DNA of 32,370 bases from a virus (IMGVR_UViG_3300004770_000057:1-32370), one strand, 5' to 3'. Positions 23,892 through 32,370 are shown, numbered from the stretch's first letter. Numbers and translations: made by a program. Notes: generated by a model not told the origin, from the sequence alone.

Positions 23892-24434
23892 TTAGGAAAA
23901 TACCGGAACGGGCATAGGTTTATCAAGTTCAGCAATGCCTTCGCCTTCCAACCGACCCAAACGCTTACCGCTACTGTCGCGCCCCACTTGCTGCTCAGCT
24001 TGAATGCGGATCTTGTCCGCTTCATCCTGAGGTGCATAGTGGTGAAGCTCTTCCATGATTTGCTGATAGATGTCCTGAGGAATCTTGTGCAAAATCATTT
24101 CATTGCATGCGACCAAACCAGAGTGCTCACCTGCTTTAACTTTAAAGTTTTCAAAGCCCGGAACCTCATCAAGGGTAACTGGTGTGTATCCCATCCGCTG
24201 ACGCTTATGGATAGGGTCATACCCGTTTGTGGAAGAAAGCCAAATGACATGAAACCCCGGTATAGGTGGGGGTGTCGGTAGGGATTCTTGAACCCACTCG
24301 TTGCGGAACATTCTGCGACGTTCCTGTTGACTTGCCAACTCATCTGAAGCTGGTCCACGTTCACTGTCTTGCTTTGCGCGAGACTCGCGGCCACCCAATG
24401 AGAGGTCTTTTTTCAATCGATCATCTTGTTGCAT
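23892..24434 (-). CDS. Hypothetical head-assembly protein
   Basis: The protein has 180 residues from the ATG at 24434, one base after the scaffold-candidate stop (TAATATG), with AGGAG inside the end of that gene. The N-terminal 45 residues are charged and helical (LKKDLSLGGRESRAKQDS). The middle holds PPIPGFHVIWLSSTNGYDP and GYTPVTLDEVPGFENFK. A helix follows (IPQDIYQQIMEELHHYAP), then a charged tail. I do not recognise a named family. Being coupled to the scaffold candidate and placed before the capsid genes, it most likely takes part in head assembly. Confidence 0.75.
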   Translation of the reverse strand: MQQDDRLKKDLSLGGRESRAKQDSERGPASDELASQQERRRMFRNEWVQESLPTPPPIPGFHVIWLSSTNGYDPIHKRQRMGYTPVTLDEVPGFENFKVKAGEHSGLVACNEMILHKIPQDIYQQIMEELHHYAPQDEADKIRIQAEQQVGRDSSGKRLGRLEGEGIAELDKPMPVPVFS

Positions 24435-24435
24435 A

Positions 24436-25353
24436 TTAGCTCCTGTTCATGCGGTCATATTCAGCGTACTTGCGAATCATTTTTTCGCGCTCAGTTGGGT
24501 TTTCCCAACGTCCTGCTTCTTTGATCGCACGGACTCGTTCTGGGGACAAACGAAACTCGTTGCCTCCTGCGCTTCTTGACGATTCACGACCAGAACTTGT
24601 AACCACTGAACGGGGCCTCCGACTAGATGATCTCTCACCACCATTATAGTGGTGCGGAAGATATTTTTGCAAACGATTATCAAGTTCATCCCAATAATCA
24701 GGGTCGGTGGGGTCCCAACCGTCTTTAAGCATGGATTCATCGACCTTAATGGCAATTTGAGAGTCGGTGTCGTTGCCGTTGGGGTCGTACCAGTTATTGC
24801 GAGAAATCCACTCTTCAGCGTTTTTCTTGAGCCGGGGATCTGGAGCGCGCTGTGTATTTACAGGCGCAGCTTCAGACGCCACCTTCTTTTTCAGATTGTG
24901 CAAATTTTCAATCTGGTTGCGGGTTTCATACCAGATTTCTTGCGCATTGGCCAAAGCATTACCGTCAGCAAGCTCGGTGGCCTGCTTAATTTGATTTTTG
25001 GCATATTGCAGCTTGTACTCTGCTTCTTCAATGGCCTTGTCCACTCGGGCAACGTCCGCGCCTGCGGATCGCTTCTCCAAAGCGGCCAAACGCTCAGCCA
25101 ACTGATCATTTTGGCGACGCAATGAGGTGATGAGATGATTGGACTCGGTGGCCTTGGCCTTGTGCAGACGTTTTTTGAGCGTACGCTCTTCGCGACGGGC
25201 CTCGCGGATCGCTTCACGGTCTGGATCTACATCGTTTCTTTCGGAAGAGGTTTCCATGTCATCCGGGGACTCCATGTGGTCCGGCAACGATACAGTTGCA
25301 GAGCCGTCACTTTCTTCATCCACTTGCATTTCAAGTTTTTCTGTTGAGTTCAT
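24436..25353 (-). CDS. Scaffold protein candidate
   Basis: The protein has 305 residues; the ATG overlaps the previous stop as ATGA. The N-terminal 45 residues are acidic (MQVDEESDGSATVSLPDHM). Residues 48-150 are a long charged coiled coil (EAIREARREERTLKKRLHK, LRRQNDQLAERLAALEKRS). Residues 175-240 have a compact W/Y/D-rich part (NAEEWISRNNWYDPNG, DPDYWDELDNRLQKYL). The C-terminal 70 residues are Arg/Ser-rich and basic. An acidic and helical front with a small basic C-terminus is the usual build of podoviral scaffolds (as in P22 gp8), and the location between portal and capsid genes agrees. No protease motif is visible. Confidence 0.8.
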   Translation of the reverse strand: MNSTEKLEMQVDEESDGSATVSLPDHMESPDDMETSSERNDVDPDREAIREARREERTLKKRLHKAKATESNHLITSLRRQNDQLAERLAALEKRSAGADVARVDKAIEEAEYKLQYAKNQIKQATELADGNALANAQEIWYETRNQIENLHNLKKKVASEAAPVNTQRAPDPRLKKNAEEWISRNNWYDPNGNDTDSQIAIKVDESMLKDGWDPTDPDYWDELDNRLQKYLPHHYNGGERSSSRRPRSVVTSSGRESSRSAGGNEFRLSPERVRAIKEAGRWENPTEREKMIRKYAEYDRMNRS

Positions 25354-25784
25354 AGGAATGCCTTTACTTTCAATGGGTCACCAGTGACTTTTGCAATCAC
25401 TTCGTGGTCGTTAAAAATGCTGAACAATGCTTGGCCCTTGGATGTTTCGGTTTCAAAAGGAACTTCCCAACGATCTCCGCCCCATTTAGGCATCCGAACA
25501 TAGTCACCAACCTGAACCCAATTGCCTTCCGGCCACGGTTCCAAGCTGTCGCGCTTTTTGAAAGCAAGTGGACCCATCGAAATGACTTTTGCCACTTGGG
25601 TATTCCACTTTTCGGTTTCTTTGGTCTCTTCAGGTATGTAAATCCCACTGGCGGTGTATTTTTCTTTAACAGCTCTCCACTGCACAAGAATTCGACCGCC
25701 AACCGCTACCGCACCCGGATCAACTGCTGGAAATGCTTCCTGCAACTCGGCTTCATACGAAGCTCCCGGTTCAATTTCACTCAT
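25350..25784 (-). CDS. GroES-like (Cpn10) co-chaperonin
   Basis: The protein has 144 residues from the third of three consecutive ATG codons (25784), which gives GAGG a 6-nt spacing; 25787 and 25790 are alternatives. It looks like a Cpn10 fold: AVGGRILVQWRAVKEKYT as first strands, a mobile-loop-like SGIYIPEE (GroES has an Ile-Val-Leu at this place), VAKVISMGPLAF, WVQVGDYVRMPKWGG, and a C-terminal ALFSIFNDHEVIAKVTGD that matches the end of GroES. It should cap the host GroEL and help fold a phage protein, most likely the capsid protein. T4 gp31 is the classic precedent. It sits between portal and scaffold-candidate genes, overlapping both neighbours. Confidence 0.88.
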   Translation of the reverse strand: MSEIEPGASYEAELQEAFPAVDPGAVAVGGRILVQWRAVKEKYTASGIYIPEETKETEKWNTQVAKVISMGPLAFKKRDSLEPWPEGNWVQVGDYVRMPKWGGDRWEVPFETETSKGQALFSIFNDHEVIAKVTGDPLKVKAFL

Positions 25785-25959
25785 CATCATCCTCTTTTAA
25801 AAGGCTATTTAAGATATCCAGAGCTTTTACAAGCCCTTGGTGCTGTCCTACCAAAAACTGGTAGGTTTCGTAGTCCTTGGCATTGCCAATGACCAACGAT
25901 TGGGCGATATTTCTTTGCTCAGCTTCAATAGCACCGATAAAGTCGCTGATGTATCGCAT
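25777..25959 (-). CDS. Small helical hypothetical protein
   Basis: The protein has 60 residues. Its ATG overlaps the stop of the 49-aa gene as TAATG, and its 3' end overlaps the GroES-like start. It is helical throughout (MRYISDFIGAIEAEQRNIAQ, then QGLVKALDILNSLLKEDDDE in two pieces) with an acidic end. I know no function. Tight coupling on both sides argues that it is a real gene made with the head proteins. Confidence 0.75.
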   Translation of the reverse strand: MRYISDFIGAIEAEQRNIAQSLVIGNAKDYETYQFLVGQHQGLVKALDILNSLLKEDDDE

Positions 25960-26108
25960 TACTTTTTACGCAAAGCAGCCAAGCCGCCTTCTTTTTTGGG
26001 TTTTTCCATGGGCATAGCAGATTTGGCTTCGCTCTTGCTTCCCAAGTTGGTGCCATCAAGCTTCTCACCCATGGCAAGACGCTTGTGCATAGGCACTTCG
26101 TTACTCAT
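25959..26108 (-). CDS. 49-aa basic hypothetical protein
   Basis: The protein has 49 residues; its ATG overlaps the end of the portal gene by 8 nt. It starts MSNEVPMHKRLAMGEKLDG and ends KKEGGLAALRKK, so it is Lys-rich with 11 Lys or Arg in the second half and start combined. The stop overlaps the next start as TAATG. It fills what would otherwise be the only sizeable gap in this stretch. The function is unknown; the GGLAALRKK end resembles small basic tails of other proteins in this locus. Confidence 0.75.
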   Translation of the reverse strand: MSNEVPMHKRLAMGEKLDGTNLGSKSEAKSAMPMEKPKKEGGLAALRKK

Positions 26109-28695
26109 TTGACCCAGTTCCTGTTGTGCCATGTTGGCCTCCTAAAGTATGTTCAGCGCCTTGCAGCGCGGTAAGTGCAGTTTTTTGCTGCTCATGTTGC
26201 AAAACTTCAGCGTCATGCGTCAGTTCCGCAGATTTAATGCGTTCTTCAGTCAAATTGTTATTTGCATTCAAAGCAATTTCAATTTGTTGGGCACGATTCT
26301 TTTCAAGAGCCTGTGATTGCAACCGGTTTGATTCTAATTCTTGTTTTTTGTCAATTTTATGCGCTTCCAATGTAGAAGTAACTTGCAATTTTTGTTGCGC
26401 CAACTGTTGATCTGCTTGGTCTTTTGCAGTTTTGCGTTGCGTTTCTGCCATAGATGTTTGTAATAGCACCTGATCGTCCGCGCTCATTGGAGGCTTGGGC
26501 GAGTTTTGTTGCATGATTTGCTGTAGCTGCGCAATTGCGGGGCCGACTTTGGCAAATGCTTGTTGTACGTCAAGCTTGGTGTGCTGGGACGCCACGGCAT
26601 ACAGCTTGTCAATCTCACCAGTCAACGGCGTGTCGGCGTACTGGCCAATTGGTTTGCCCAAAGAATGTTGGACATAGCCGTCCATTTGCTGGATGTACCA
26701 CAAAGTAATGTGTTGCTTGATATGGTCCAACTCTTTGGGCAAGCAATCGGACGCCATCATGGGATTGGATCCAAGCATGGGATCCAAAGCAAAGTCCAAA
26801 TGCGATTGAATGTGCGCCAAATGGTTTTGGTTAGGATATGCAAATGCATTGCGGCCCAGAGCCATGGCGGCGTTTTCAGCCGCGGCATTGATTTCCTGAG
26901 GCTCGGTTGCCGCGGGCATAAGCTCATTCAAGTTTGGAATCTTCATTTGGCGCAAAGTGCGCTCAATCACAGCCCGCTTGTCAAAATTGTCCGGGTACTT
27001 ATCCATCAACGCAATAACCGCTTGGGTCTGGGCCATGCGTTGCGTCTCACTGAAAATGTGAGGATCGCTAACAGGAATGACGTCGTCATTCTTGGTGAAG
27101 TCTTCCCGGTGAATTTCTAGATCGGACACTGCATCATGAATGTGCATGTCATCTAAATACCAGCGGTTGATGCGACTCAACACTTTCAACACGCGCTTTT
27201 GAGAATCATGCAGGCGTGCGTGGATGGCGCTGAACACAGCAGCACCTTGCTCAATCAACGCCTGAGTAGTGCCCACAGGGGCATTGCTGTTGACATCGGC
27301 AATTTTTTCTTCCGATGTGGTCACTACGCCCTTAGCCGCGTCGGTCAGCCAGCCAAGTAACTGGAACAGGACCGGGTTAGGCGGGTTGAACGGCATGGGC
27401 ATGGCCACCTTGCGGATGTCATCTACGCCCGGCGCGGCCTCCACCTCCGTGACCTGAGTTACCTCAATGTTCTGGCTCTGGCCACTGAACTTGGCTCCTT
27501 TGAGCTTAATCATGGTGGCGCTGTTGTTGATATGCGCCGTGTCCAGCAAGGCGCGCAACGCGCCCGTCAAGGCCGCGCTCAGGCCGCCAATCAGGTGTGG
27601 GAAGCCAATGGCATATGCGCCGCGCCATGGAATGAACTTGAACTCGACCAGCCAGTCCAGCTTGGTCATTGTCTTGTCGCCTTCTTCCCAATTGCGGTAC
27701 AGGCCCAGCACTTCGCTGGAATTTTCGTCCACCATCAAGATGTATGGGGCAACTTCGCCGCCCGAATACTTGTCGCTCTCTTGGGCCATGTCCACATAGA
27801 TGTGATACACGCGGCGCAGGCCGTCTTCGTTGTCCTGCCACCGGCGGCCTTCAATTTTGTCGTTGGCTTTGCTGGGTCCGGTTGTTTCCGGTTCCATGCT
27901 GGCAAACCCAATGTCAACGTCTCGGTACATGCCAGCCTTGACGCGGCTTTCAAACTCTTGCTGCGTGATGTAGTGAACCTCGGTGACACGCTGAGCGGTG
28001 TAGAAGTTCCCAGCAGAAAACGGCAAGATCACATTGTCAATAGGAACAAATTCTGCGCACGGGCGCTTCTTGCGTTCGTCATACCAAAGCTTCAAATACT
28101 GCGAGCCGCCCAAGGGCAACTGCGTCAGCATTTGTTCTTCTTCGTCGCGGAACTCTACGATCTGGTCCGTCAACTGCCAGTTCATAAAGTCGCGCTTTCG
28201 GTCCGCGCGTGCCGTTGCTTCTTCGTCTGCCTCGCCTTTGACGTTGGTGCGCACCGGGCCGTCTGGCGGAAACAATTCTTTGATGGCGCGCGACTCAAAG
28301 TCAATGCATGCTTCGGCCATGATGGGGTGCACCACCTTGCTTGCGCCTTGAAACATTGCCCCGCCGGGTGCATCATGGCCGAGTCCGGTGCGCTTCAAAC
28401 CTTCTTCGTATTGCTTGTCTCGGTCTTCGCGCGCTTGCTTGTCCTTGTCAATCAAGTCAAGATATTGCATTCCCAACGAGCCCAGCTCAAAATCGCGGAT
28501 CTGGTTAGTTAAGTTTCCATAGAAGTCTTCTTCCTCCATGGGTCCAGCAATGTCTTCCATGCGGACAATGGCTGAGCCGTCTGACTGCTCTTCAACGTCA
28601 GATATTTCATCTGGACCCAAGTCAAACATCATGCCGTCCTCGTCCTCGGGACCGGCCGTGAAATCTTGCTGTGAAGGTGGAAGTTGGGTTGCCAT
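26101..28695 (-). CDS. Portal protein
   Basis: The protein has 864 residues from the ATG at 28695. The acidic N-terminal leader (to about 60) is followed by the portal core: LGSLGMQYLDLIDKDKQARE, HPIMAEACIDFESRAIKEL at about 123-141, LFPPDGPV, LPLGGSQYLKLWYDERK, FVPIDNVILPFSAGNFYTAQ, and later LLDTAHINNSATMIKL. These are the landmarks of P22/SU10-type podoviral portals. The ring it forms is the entry and exit gate for DNA and the seat of the adaptor. Residues from about 720 on form a very long Gln/Lys/Glu/Ala-rich coiled coil (KTAKDQADQQLAQQKLQV, ESNRLQSQALEKNRAQQIEI), comparable to the barrel helix of P22 portal. The length exceeds P22's by over 100 residues. Confidence 0.9.
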   Translation of the reverse strand: MATQLPPSQQDFTAGPEDEDGMMFDLGPDEISDVEEQSDGSAIVRMEDIAGPMEEEDFYGNLTNQIRDFELGSLGMQYLDLIDKDKQAREDRDKQYEEGLKRTGLGHDAPGGAMFQGASKVVHPIMAEACIDFESRAIKELFPPDGPVRTNVKGEADEEATARADRKRDFMNWQLTDQIVEFRDEEEQMLTQLPLGGSQYLKLWYDERKKRPCAEFVPIDNVILPFSAGNFYTAQRVTEVHYITQQEFESRVKAGMYRDVDIGFASMEPETTGPSKANDKIEGRRWQDNEDGLRRVYHIYVDMAQESDKYSGGEVAPYILMVDENSSEVLGLYRNWEEGDKTMTKLDWLVEFKFIPWRGAYAIGFPHLIGGLSAALTGALRALLDTAHINNSATMIKLKGAKFSGQSQNIEVTQVTEVEAAPGVDDIRKVAMPMPFNPPNPVLFQLLGWLTDAAKGVVTTSEEKIADVNSNAPVGTTQALIEQGAAVFSAIHARLHDSQKRVLKVLSRINRWYLDDMHIHDAVSDLEIHREDFTKNDDVIPVSDPHIFSETQRMAQTQAVIALMDKYPDNFDKRAVIERTLRQMKIPNLNELMPAATEPQEINAAAENAAMALGRNAFAYPNQNHLAHIQSHLDFALDPMLGSNPMMASDCLPKELDHIKQHITLWYIQQMDGYVQHSLGKPIGQYADTPLTGEIDKLYAVASQHTKLDVQQAFAKVGPAIAQLQQIMQQNSPKPPMSADDQVLLQTSMAETQRKTAKDQADQQLAQQKLQVTSTLEAHKIDKKQELESNRLQSQALEKNRAQQIEIALNANNNLTEERIKSAELTHDAEVLQHEQQKTALTALQGAEHTLGGQHGTTGTGSNE

Positions 28696-28703
28696 GTAAC
28701 GCC

Positions 28704-31268
28704 TTATTTAGTTTTTTCTCCTGCCATCGAGCTGGCAGAGTATCCCAGTGCAGCCAATGCGGCAGCAGGTGTCATTCCTTCGCGCACCAACTTGACGGCC
28801 TTTGGCCAGTCCGCTTCGGCAAAGAAACGACGCGTCTCTTGAATGTCTCCGCGCGCGCCCGGCAAAGCTGCATCACGTGCAATTTTTTGCTTGATGGCTT
28901 TGCGCACGCTTTCAGACTCTCCAATGCGAGAAGAAATTTCTTGAGGGGCTTCGGCAGCAGCTTGCAAGAAATTGGTCGTAGCTTCGCCACTGTACGGAGT
29001 TGTTGGATCAATTCCTTTCTCGCCCCACTTGCCAATACCGGGTATGTAACCAGAACTATTGATGGACTTCTGAACAAAAGATGGGTAGATGGATTGAATT
29101 TCTGGACCTGCTTTTTTCAGCAACTTGTCCACAGAACGCCATGATTCATCAGGATCATACGGGAAAATTGTTATGCCACGAGAGGTTGGAGTAACTCCAA
29201 ATTTTTTACTCAAGCCATGTCGGTCAATTAAGTCAATCAATTTGGCCAACTCATCTTGTGTTGGCAAAACACCCATAGATGGGTCATTTGTTTTGTTGGT
29301 ATTGCGGTGACGAGTGTCCAAAACCAAAGCATTTTTCCCCGGCGCTGCTTTTTTGGTGTTTGGTAAATTGAAAGCGCCCGCTTCTTGCGCATCATTGATG
29401 GCTCGAAATTTTTCAGATATTTCCATGGCTTTTTGCGTCAATGGATCAATCCTTCCTTCCCCTCCGCCAGTGGGGAAATCAAGCAAAGGACGCGCAATCG
29501 TCAGCGGATTGTGTTCCATAACGTCTTGAGAATTTTTGTATGCACCAATGCCCAACTCAGACGGCATCTGGCGCAGCCCAAGCGCAGAATAGATGGCATC
29601 ACGACGGCCAGCGCCAACCGATGGGGCCTCTGCCAATGAATACGCAGATGGAACGTCCCAGCGCCCTTGCTGGCCATATGCCAATTTTTCCTCAGGGGAT
29701 GCCTCCAGCATATGCGGTACGTGGCCAGTTGACACACCGGGAACAGCTTCATGCGTTGCCGACCCGGCATGCTTGTAAATGTAATCACGTGCCGTGTTGT
29801 TGGCTTCACGCAATGCTTTGGAAATTCCCTCAACACCTTCACCGGCAAAACGGCTGTTCTCACCGCGAGTGTGAATGTCTTGGCCTTTGCCATACACCCA
29901 TGGCAGTTCTTGGATGTGGGCTCCGTTCCAATCTGTGCGTCCGCCAATGCCACGGTTGTTTGCACGGTCTACCTGCAATGCAGTCTCGGCATCCATAAAG
30001 GGGTGCATGGTATCGGAAACGCCAGCTTTCCATGGATTCCCCTGAGGATCTGTGTAACCCATGCCTTGAGCGCGGCGGAAATCATTGACGCCAAACAAAC
30101 CAGCATTTGGAATGCGTGGATCGTTCATGTCACGGTACTTGTTGGTTTTAAACGCCAGCTCAATCGGCCTGCCTTCAGCCTCGGCCTCATCCAGCTTGCG
30201 CATTACCGCGCCACGGTAGGCCATGCCCGGCTCGCCCAATGCGCGTGAGTTGTGGTGTTTCAAAGAAAAGCCAAGCTCGCTTTCTGGAGACACGCCTGCG
30301 CTGTATGCAGCGTGCTGCCCCAACACCGGGTCCAGTTGGTGCGGTTCAGTACTTTGCGCCATTCCAGACTTGGCGCGGTCGTACCATGTTCCCAAACGCT
30401 CTGGGTCGGCCATGCGAATAGCGTCCACCGAATTAGAAAAATCGGTGTCAATGTCCTTGCGCATCTTGCCCAAACCCTGTGGGCTCGTAACAGTCCTTGG
30501 CCCCCCGATATACCCACCATTGCCGTCAGGGCGCAAATGCTTACCTGCACGGACCCCAGCCAAGACTTTTGCATCTCCTTCAGTCTCAGCCAGCTTGCGC
30601 CAGTAATCGGGAGGAACGGCCGCAGTGGATCCTTTGGCACGCACATTTTTTTCCGGGCTGGCACCGGCAGATTCGTTGGCCAATTGTTCTGCTTCATCTT
30701 CTTCAACGCGTTGCTTCAGCTTGGCTTCACGCTCATGCTTGCTGCCCCAGTTTTTCAAAACTTCTTGTTGCGCGGGCGTCAACTCAACAGGAGGAGTTGC
30801 TGGCGCTGCTTCCTCAGCAGCTTTCACAACTTTTGTTCCACGTGGAGCAGCATGCAAAATCATGCCCTGCTTGGCCATCATGTCTTCCAGCTTGCCTGCA
30901 GCCATGGGACCAAGCTCTCGGGCAGCCATTTTTCCAGCAGCCAAAGCAGGGTCCACAAGCATGGGCGCAACATTGGCAGCCATTTCTAACACTGGGCGGC
31001 GTGTACCGGACACCATGCCATATTTCTGCATCAAGTCGCCAATGTGCTCACTGCCCAGCATGGGTCGCTCACTGCCCAAACCAAACGGAGTCAAAACGGT
31101 GTTGACCATGTCCACTGGAGCGCCAACAGTACCGGCAACCAATCCACGGTTCAGTAAATCCGTGGCGGCACGGGGCTGGTCCATGGTGGCCACGTCTTGC
31201 TTGTATTGGTCCTTGACACCACCAACAAAATTTTTGGCCTGATTAATCAACTCTTCTATGCTTGCCAT
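28704..31268 (-). CDS. Large protein of unknown function between terminase and portal
   Basis: The protein has 854 residues from the ATG at 31268, with AGGAG upstream. The N-terminus is helical, with two hydrophobic stretches at about 40-63 (RGLVAGTVGAPVDMVNTVL) and 93-113 (VLEMAANVAPMLVDPALAA). Residues 155-215 are charged and probably disordered. The core (about 285-640) has WYDRAK, AYSAGVSPESE, NAGLFGVNDFRRAQGMGY, SDTMHPFMDAETALQVDRA and HIQELPWVYGKGQD. Residues 640-800 are mixed, and the C-terminus is helical (KAVKLVREGMTPAAALAAL). The WY/SP/FGVNDF/HPF order faintly recalls a predicted domain of phage polyvalent proteins, but I would not name it. An internal or ejected virion protein is the best guess. 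Confidence 0.8.
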   Translation of the reverse strand: MASIEELINQAKNFVGGVKDQYKQDVATMDQPRAATDLLNRGLVAGTVGAPVDMVNTVLTPFGLGSERPMLGSEHIGDLMQKYGMVSGTRRPVLEMAANVAPMLVDPALAAGKMAARELGPMAAGKLEDMMAKQGMILHAAPRGTKVVKAAEEAAPATPPVELTPAQQEVLKNWGSKHEREAKLKQRVEEDEAEQLANESAGASPEKNVRAKGSTAAVPPDYWRKLAETEGDAKVLAGVRAGKHLRPDGNGGYIGGPRTVTSPQGLGKMRKDIDTDFSNSVDAIRMADPERLGTWYDRAKSGMAQSTEPHQLDPVLGQHAAYSAGVSPESELGFSLKHHNSRALGEPGMAYRGAVMRKLDEAEAEGRPIELAFKTNKYRDMNDPRIPNAGLFGVNDFRRAQGMGYTDPQGNPWKAGVSDTMHPFMDAETALQVDRANNRGIGGRTDWNGAHIQELPWVYGKGQDIHTRGENSRFAGEGVEGISKALREANNTARDYIYKHAGSATHEAVPGVSTGHVPHMLEASPEEKLAYGQQGRWDVPSAYSLAEAPSVGAGRRDAIYSALGLRQMPSELGIGAYKNSQDVMEHNPLTIARPLLDFPTGGGEGRIDPLTQKAMEISEKFRAINDAQEAGAFNLPNTKKAAPGKNALVLDTRHRNTNKTNDPSMGVLPTQDELAKLIDLIDRHGLSKKFGVTPTSRGITIFPYDPDESWRSVDKLLKKAGPEIQSIYPSFVQKSINSSGYIPGIGKWGEKGIDPTTPYSGEATTNFLQAAAEAPQEISSRIGESESVRKAIKQKIARDAALPGARGDIQETRRFFAEADWPKAVKLVREGMTPAAALAALGYSASSMAGEKTK

Positions 31269-31278
31269 GCCAGTGCTC

Positions 31279-32370
31279 CTATTGGGCGTATGGGTTGACG
31301 CGGAACTTATGGTCGTCCGCGTACTCGTCGTATGTGTCGAGTGGGTCTATGCGAATTATCCCAGCATCTTTGAGGTATCGCAAAGCTTGCGTCAAGGCAT
31401 CTACGTAGTCGTCATGCCGCGTTTCAGGGAATGATGTCCATTGCGATATGGCGTCCTTCAACCACGACCGAAACGTGCCGGGGTTCTTGTCGCTCTCAGG
31501 CAAGTACAGCAAGCCGCGCTCAATGATGGGGGCCACCAAGTTGGCACGCATAATTTTGTCTGCCCTGCCCGGGTTGTACGAACGCACCGGCAGACCGGCA
31601 CGCTGCATGTCTTGGATTAATTGGATTCCGGCACTCTTGTCTTCGATCAAAATCACATCAGTTTTTTTGCCTTGGCCAAATTCATCCGGGTCACCATAGA
31701 CCACTTGGTAATCTTCAATTGCCTTGGCGCGCAAGTCAGGGTATTCCATGCGCTCTGACCATGCGTCAATTACCATCACGCTGGTGGGCCGATCTTCTGG
31801 TTTAAATACCCCCAAAACAATGCAGGCGGTACTGTCGTTATGAGTTTTTGCGCTGGTGGCGCAGTCGTATGACTGAATCACCATAGTAAATTTTGGCAAA
31901 GCACGATCCGTATACCATAAGCGAAACCAGTCGCGTTTAATGATTCCATGATCGCTGGGATCTAAAAGTACCGCGTTAATTTCCTGATCACCAAGCGCAG
32001 TATTTTCGTACTGCAAAATTTGCGCCTTAAAAGTTGGTGCTAAATTTTCTAGGTTGTCGTATGTTGTTGCGCTTACATAGCAAACGTCGTGGCCATCTCG
32101 TTCTACCAAATCAAAAATTAATGGCTTGGGTCGAGGTGTTGTGGTGCACATTAAACGGGGATGCTTACCAAGTCTTAAACCAAATTGGATTTGGTTCCAA
32201 GCTTCATCTAAATCTTCCCATGCTGCAAGTTCATCTAACCAGCCTCCGTGGAATTGGGGCCCCCTGAAGCGCTCAGGCTCAGACGCCGGTATGCCCTTGA
32301 TAATACTGCCATTTATGAAAACGATTTCGGACGTTGTAATCATGTAGCTTTTTATGATCTCCTTGGGGCA
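31279..32370 (-). CDS. terL: Terminase large subunit, 5' end off window
   Basis: The frame is open from the right edge. ATG at 32343 is internal, since codons before it continue without a stop. The Walker A part lies outside the window. Visible are Walker B with the catalytic Glu (GGWLDELAAW, 32224..32247 region), the coupling motif CTTTPRPKP and, in the nuclease half, SYDCATSAKTHNDST (first Asp), VILIEDKSAGIQLIQ (second acidic site) and ETRHDDYVDALTQALRYL (third acidic site). It is the motor that packages DNA through the portal and the nuclease that cuts it. The C-terminal sequence is complete. No small-subunit gene is in the window; it is expected to the right. Confidence 0.93.
   Translation of the reverse strand, partial: CPKEIIKSYMITTSEIVFINGSIIKGIPASEPERFRGPQFHGGWLDELAAWEDLDEAWNQIQFGLRLGKHPRLMCTTTPRPKPLIFDLVERDGHDVCYVSATTYDNLENLAPTFKAQILQYENTALGDQEINAVLLDPSDHGIIKRDWFRLWYTDRALPKFTMVIQSYDCATSAKTHNDSTACIVLGVFKPEDRPTSVMVIDAWSERMEYPDLRAKAIEDYQVVYGDPDEFGQGKKTDVILIEDKSAGIQLIQDMQRAGLPVRSYNPGRADKIMRANLVAPIIERGLLYLPESDKNPGTFRSWLKDAISQWTSFPETRHDDYVDALTQALRYLKDAGIIRIDPLDTYDEYADDHKFRVNPYAQ

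Noticed and set aside
27532-28512. 326-codon plus-strand frame opposite the portal gene
   Set aside because: A shadow of the portal's codon bias; no ribosome site or recognisable motif.
32341-32343. ATG as start of terminase
   Set aside because: The frame is open upstream to the window edge and the product would lack the Walker A half; an AAGGAG upstream is too far (about 14 nt) and probably coincidental.

Overview
The window is one block of a tailed-phage genome (class Caudoviricetes). About 28 closely packed genes all lie on the minus strand, so transcription runs from right (32370) to left (1). The gene content points to a podovirus with a short P22/SU10-like tail: a large portal, a scaffold-like gene, a major capsid protein, two adaptor-like proteins and a large nozzle-like protein. 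I see no tape measure, sheath or tube gene. The spanin pair (inner-membrane subunit plus outer-membrane lipoprotein) requires a Gram-negative host. The fibre style and the DUF3008/DUF6321-like protein recall uncultured freshwater phages of betaproteobacteria, but that host guess is inference. There are no replication, integration or regulatory genes here, and no tRNA, IS element or CRISPR array. Both window edges cut genes.

Layout in transcription order. Packaging and head (32370..19981): terminase large subunit without its N-terminus; an unrecognised 854-aa protein; portal; a 49-aa and a 60-aa protein; a GroES-like co-chaperonin; a scaffold candidate; two small head-region proteins; the major capsid protein; a 325-aa surface-type protein; and a Lys/Gly/His-rich repeat protein. 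Neck and virion (19933..14556): an 873-aa structural protein, a DUF3008/DUF6321-like basic protein, a 266-aa KGG-tailed protein, an adaptor-like protein carrying an inserted discoidin-like domain, and a small four-cysteine protein. Fibres (14556..9009): three large repeat-rich fibre-type genes. Lysis (8999..6533): membrane proteins, a small lipoprotein, Rz with Rz1 nested inside it, a GH19 endolysin and a one-TM protein. Tail (6536..1): SU10-type adaptor, a further fibre, a nozzle-like protein, two small proteins, and a large protein that runs off the left edge inside an 18-bp tandem repeat encoding PEPTSS units.

Most junctions overlap or are nearly zero (ATGA, TAATG, TAATATG), which suggests one late transcript with translational coupling. 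Two GC-rich hairpins, one after the capsid gene and one after the Lys/Gly/His-rich gene, are the clearest transcript-level signals.

The most distinctive property is modular domain traffic among virion proteins. A module of about 72 residues appears twice in the nozzle-like protein and once in a head-region protein. A discoidin-like domain sits inside an adaptor. Tail-fibre repeat blocks are shared between neighbouring fibre genes. A KGG-type basic motif recurs in three virion-locus proteins.
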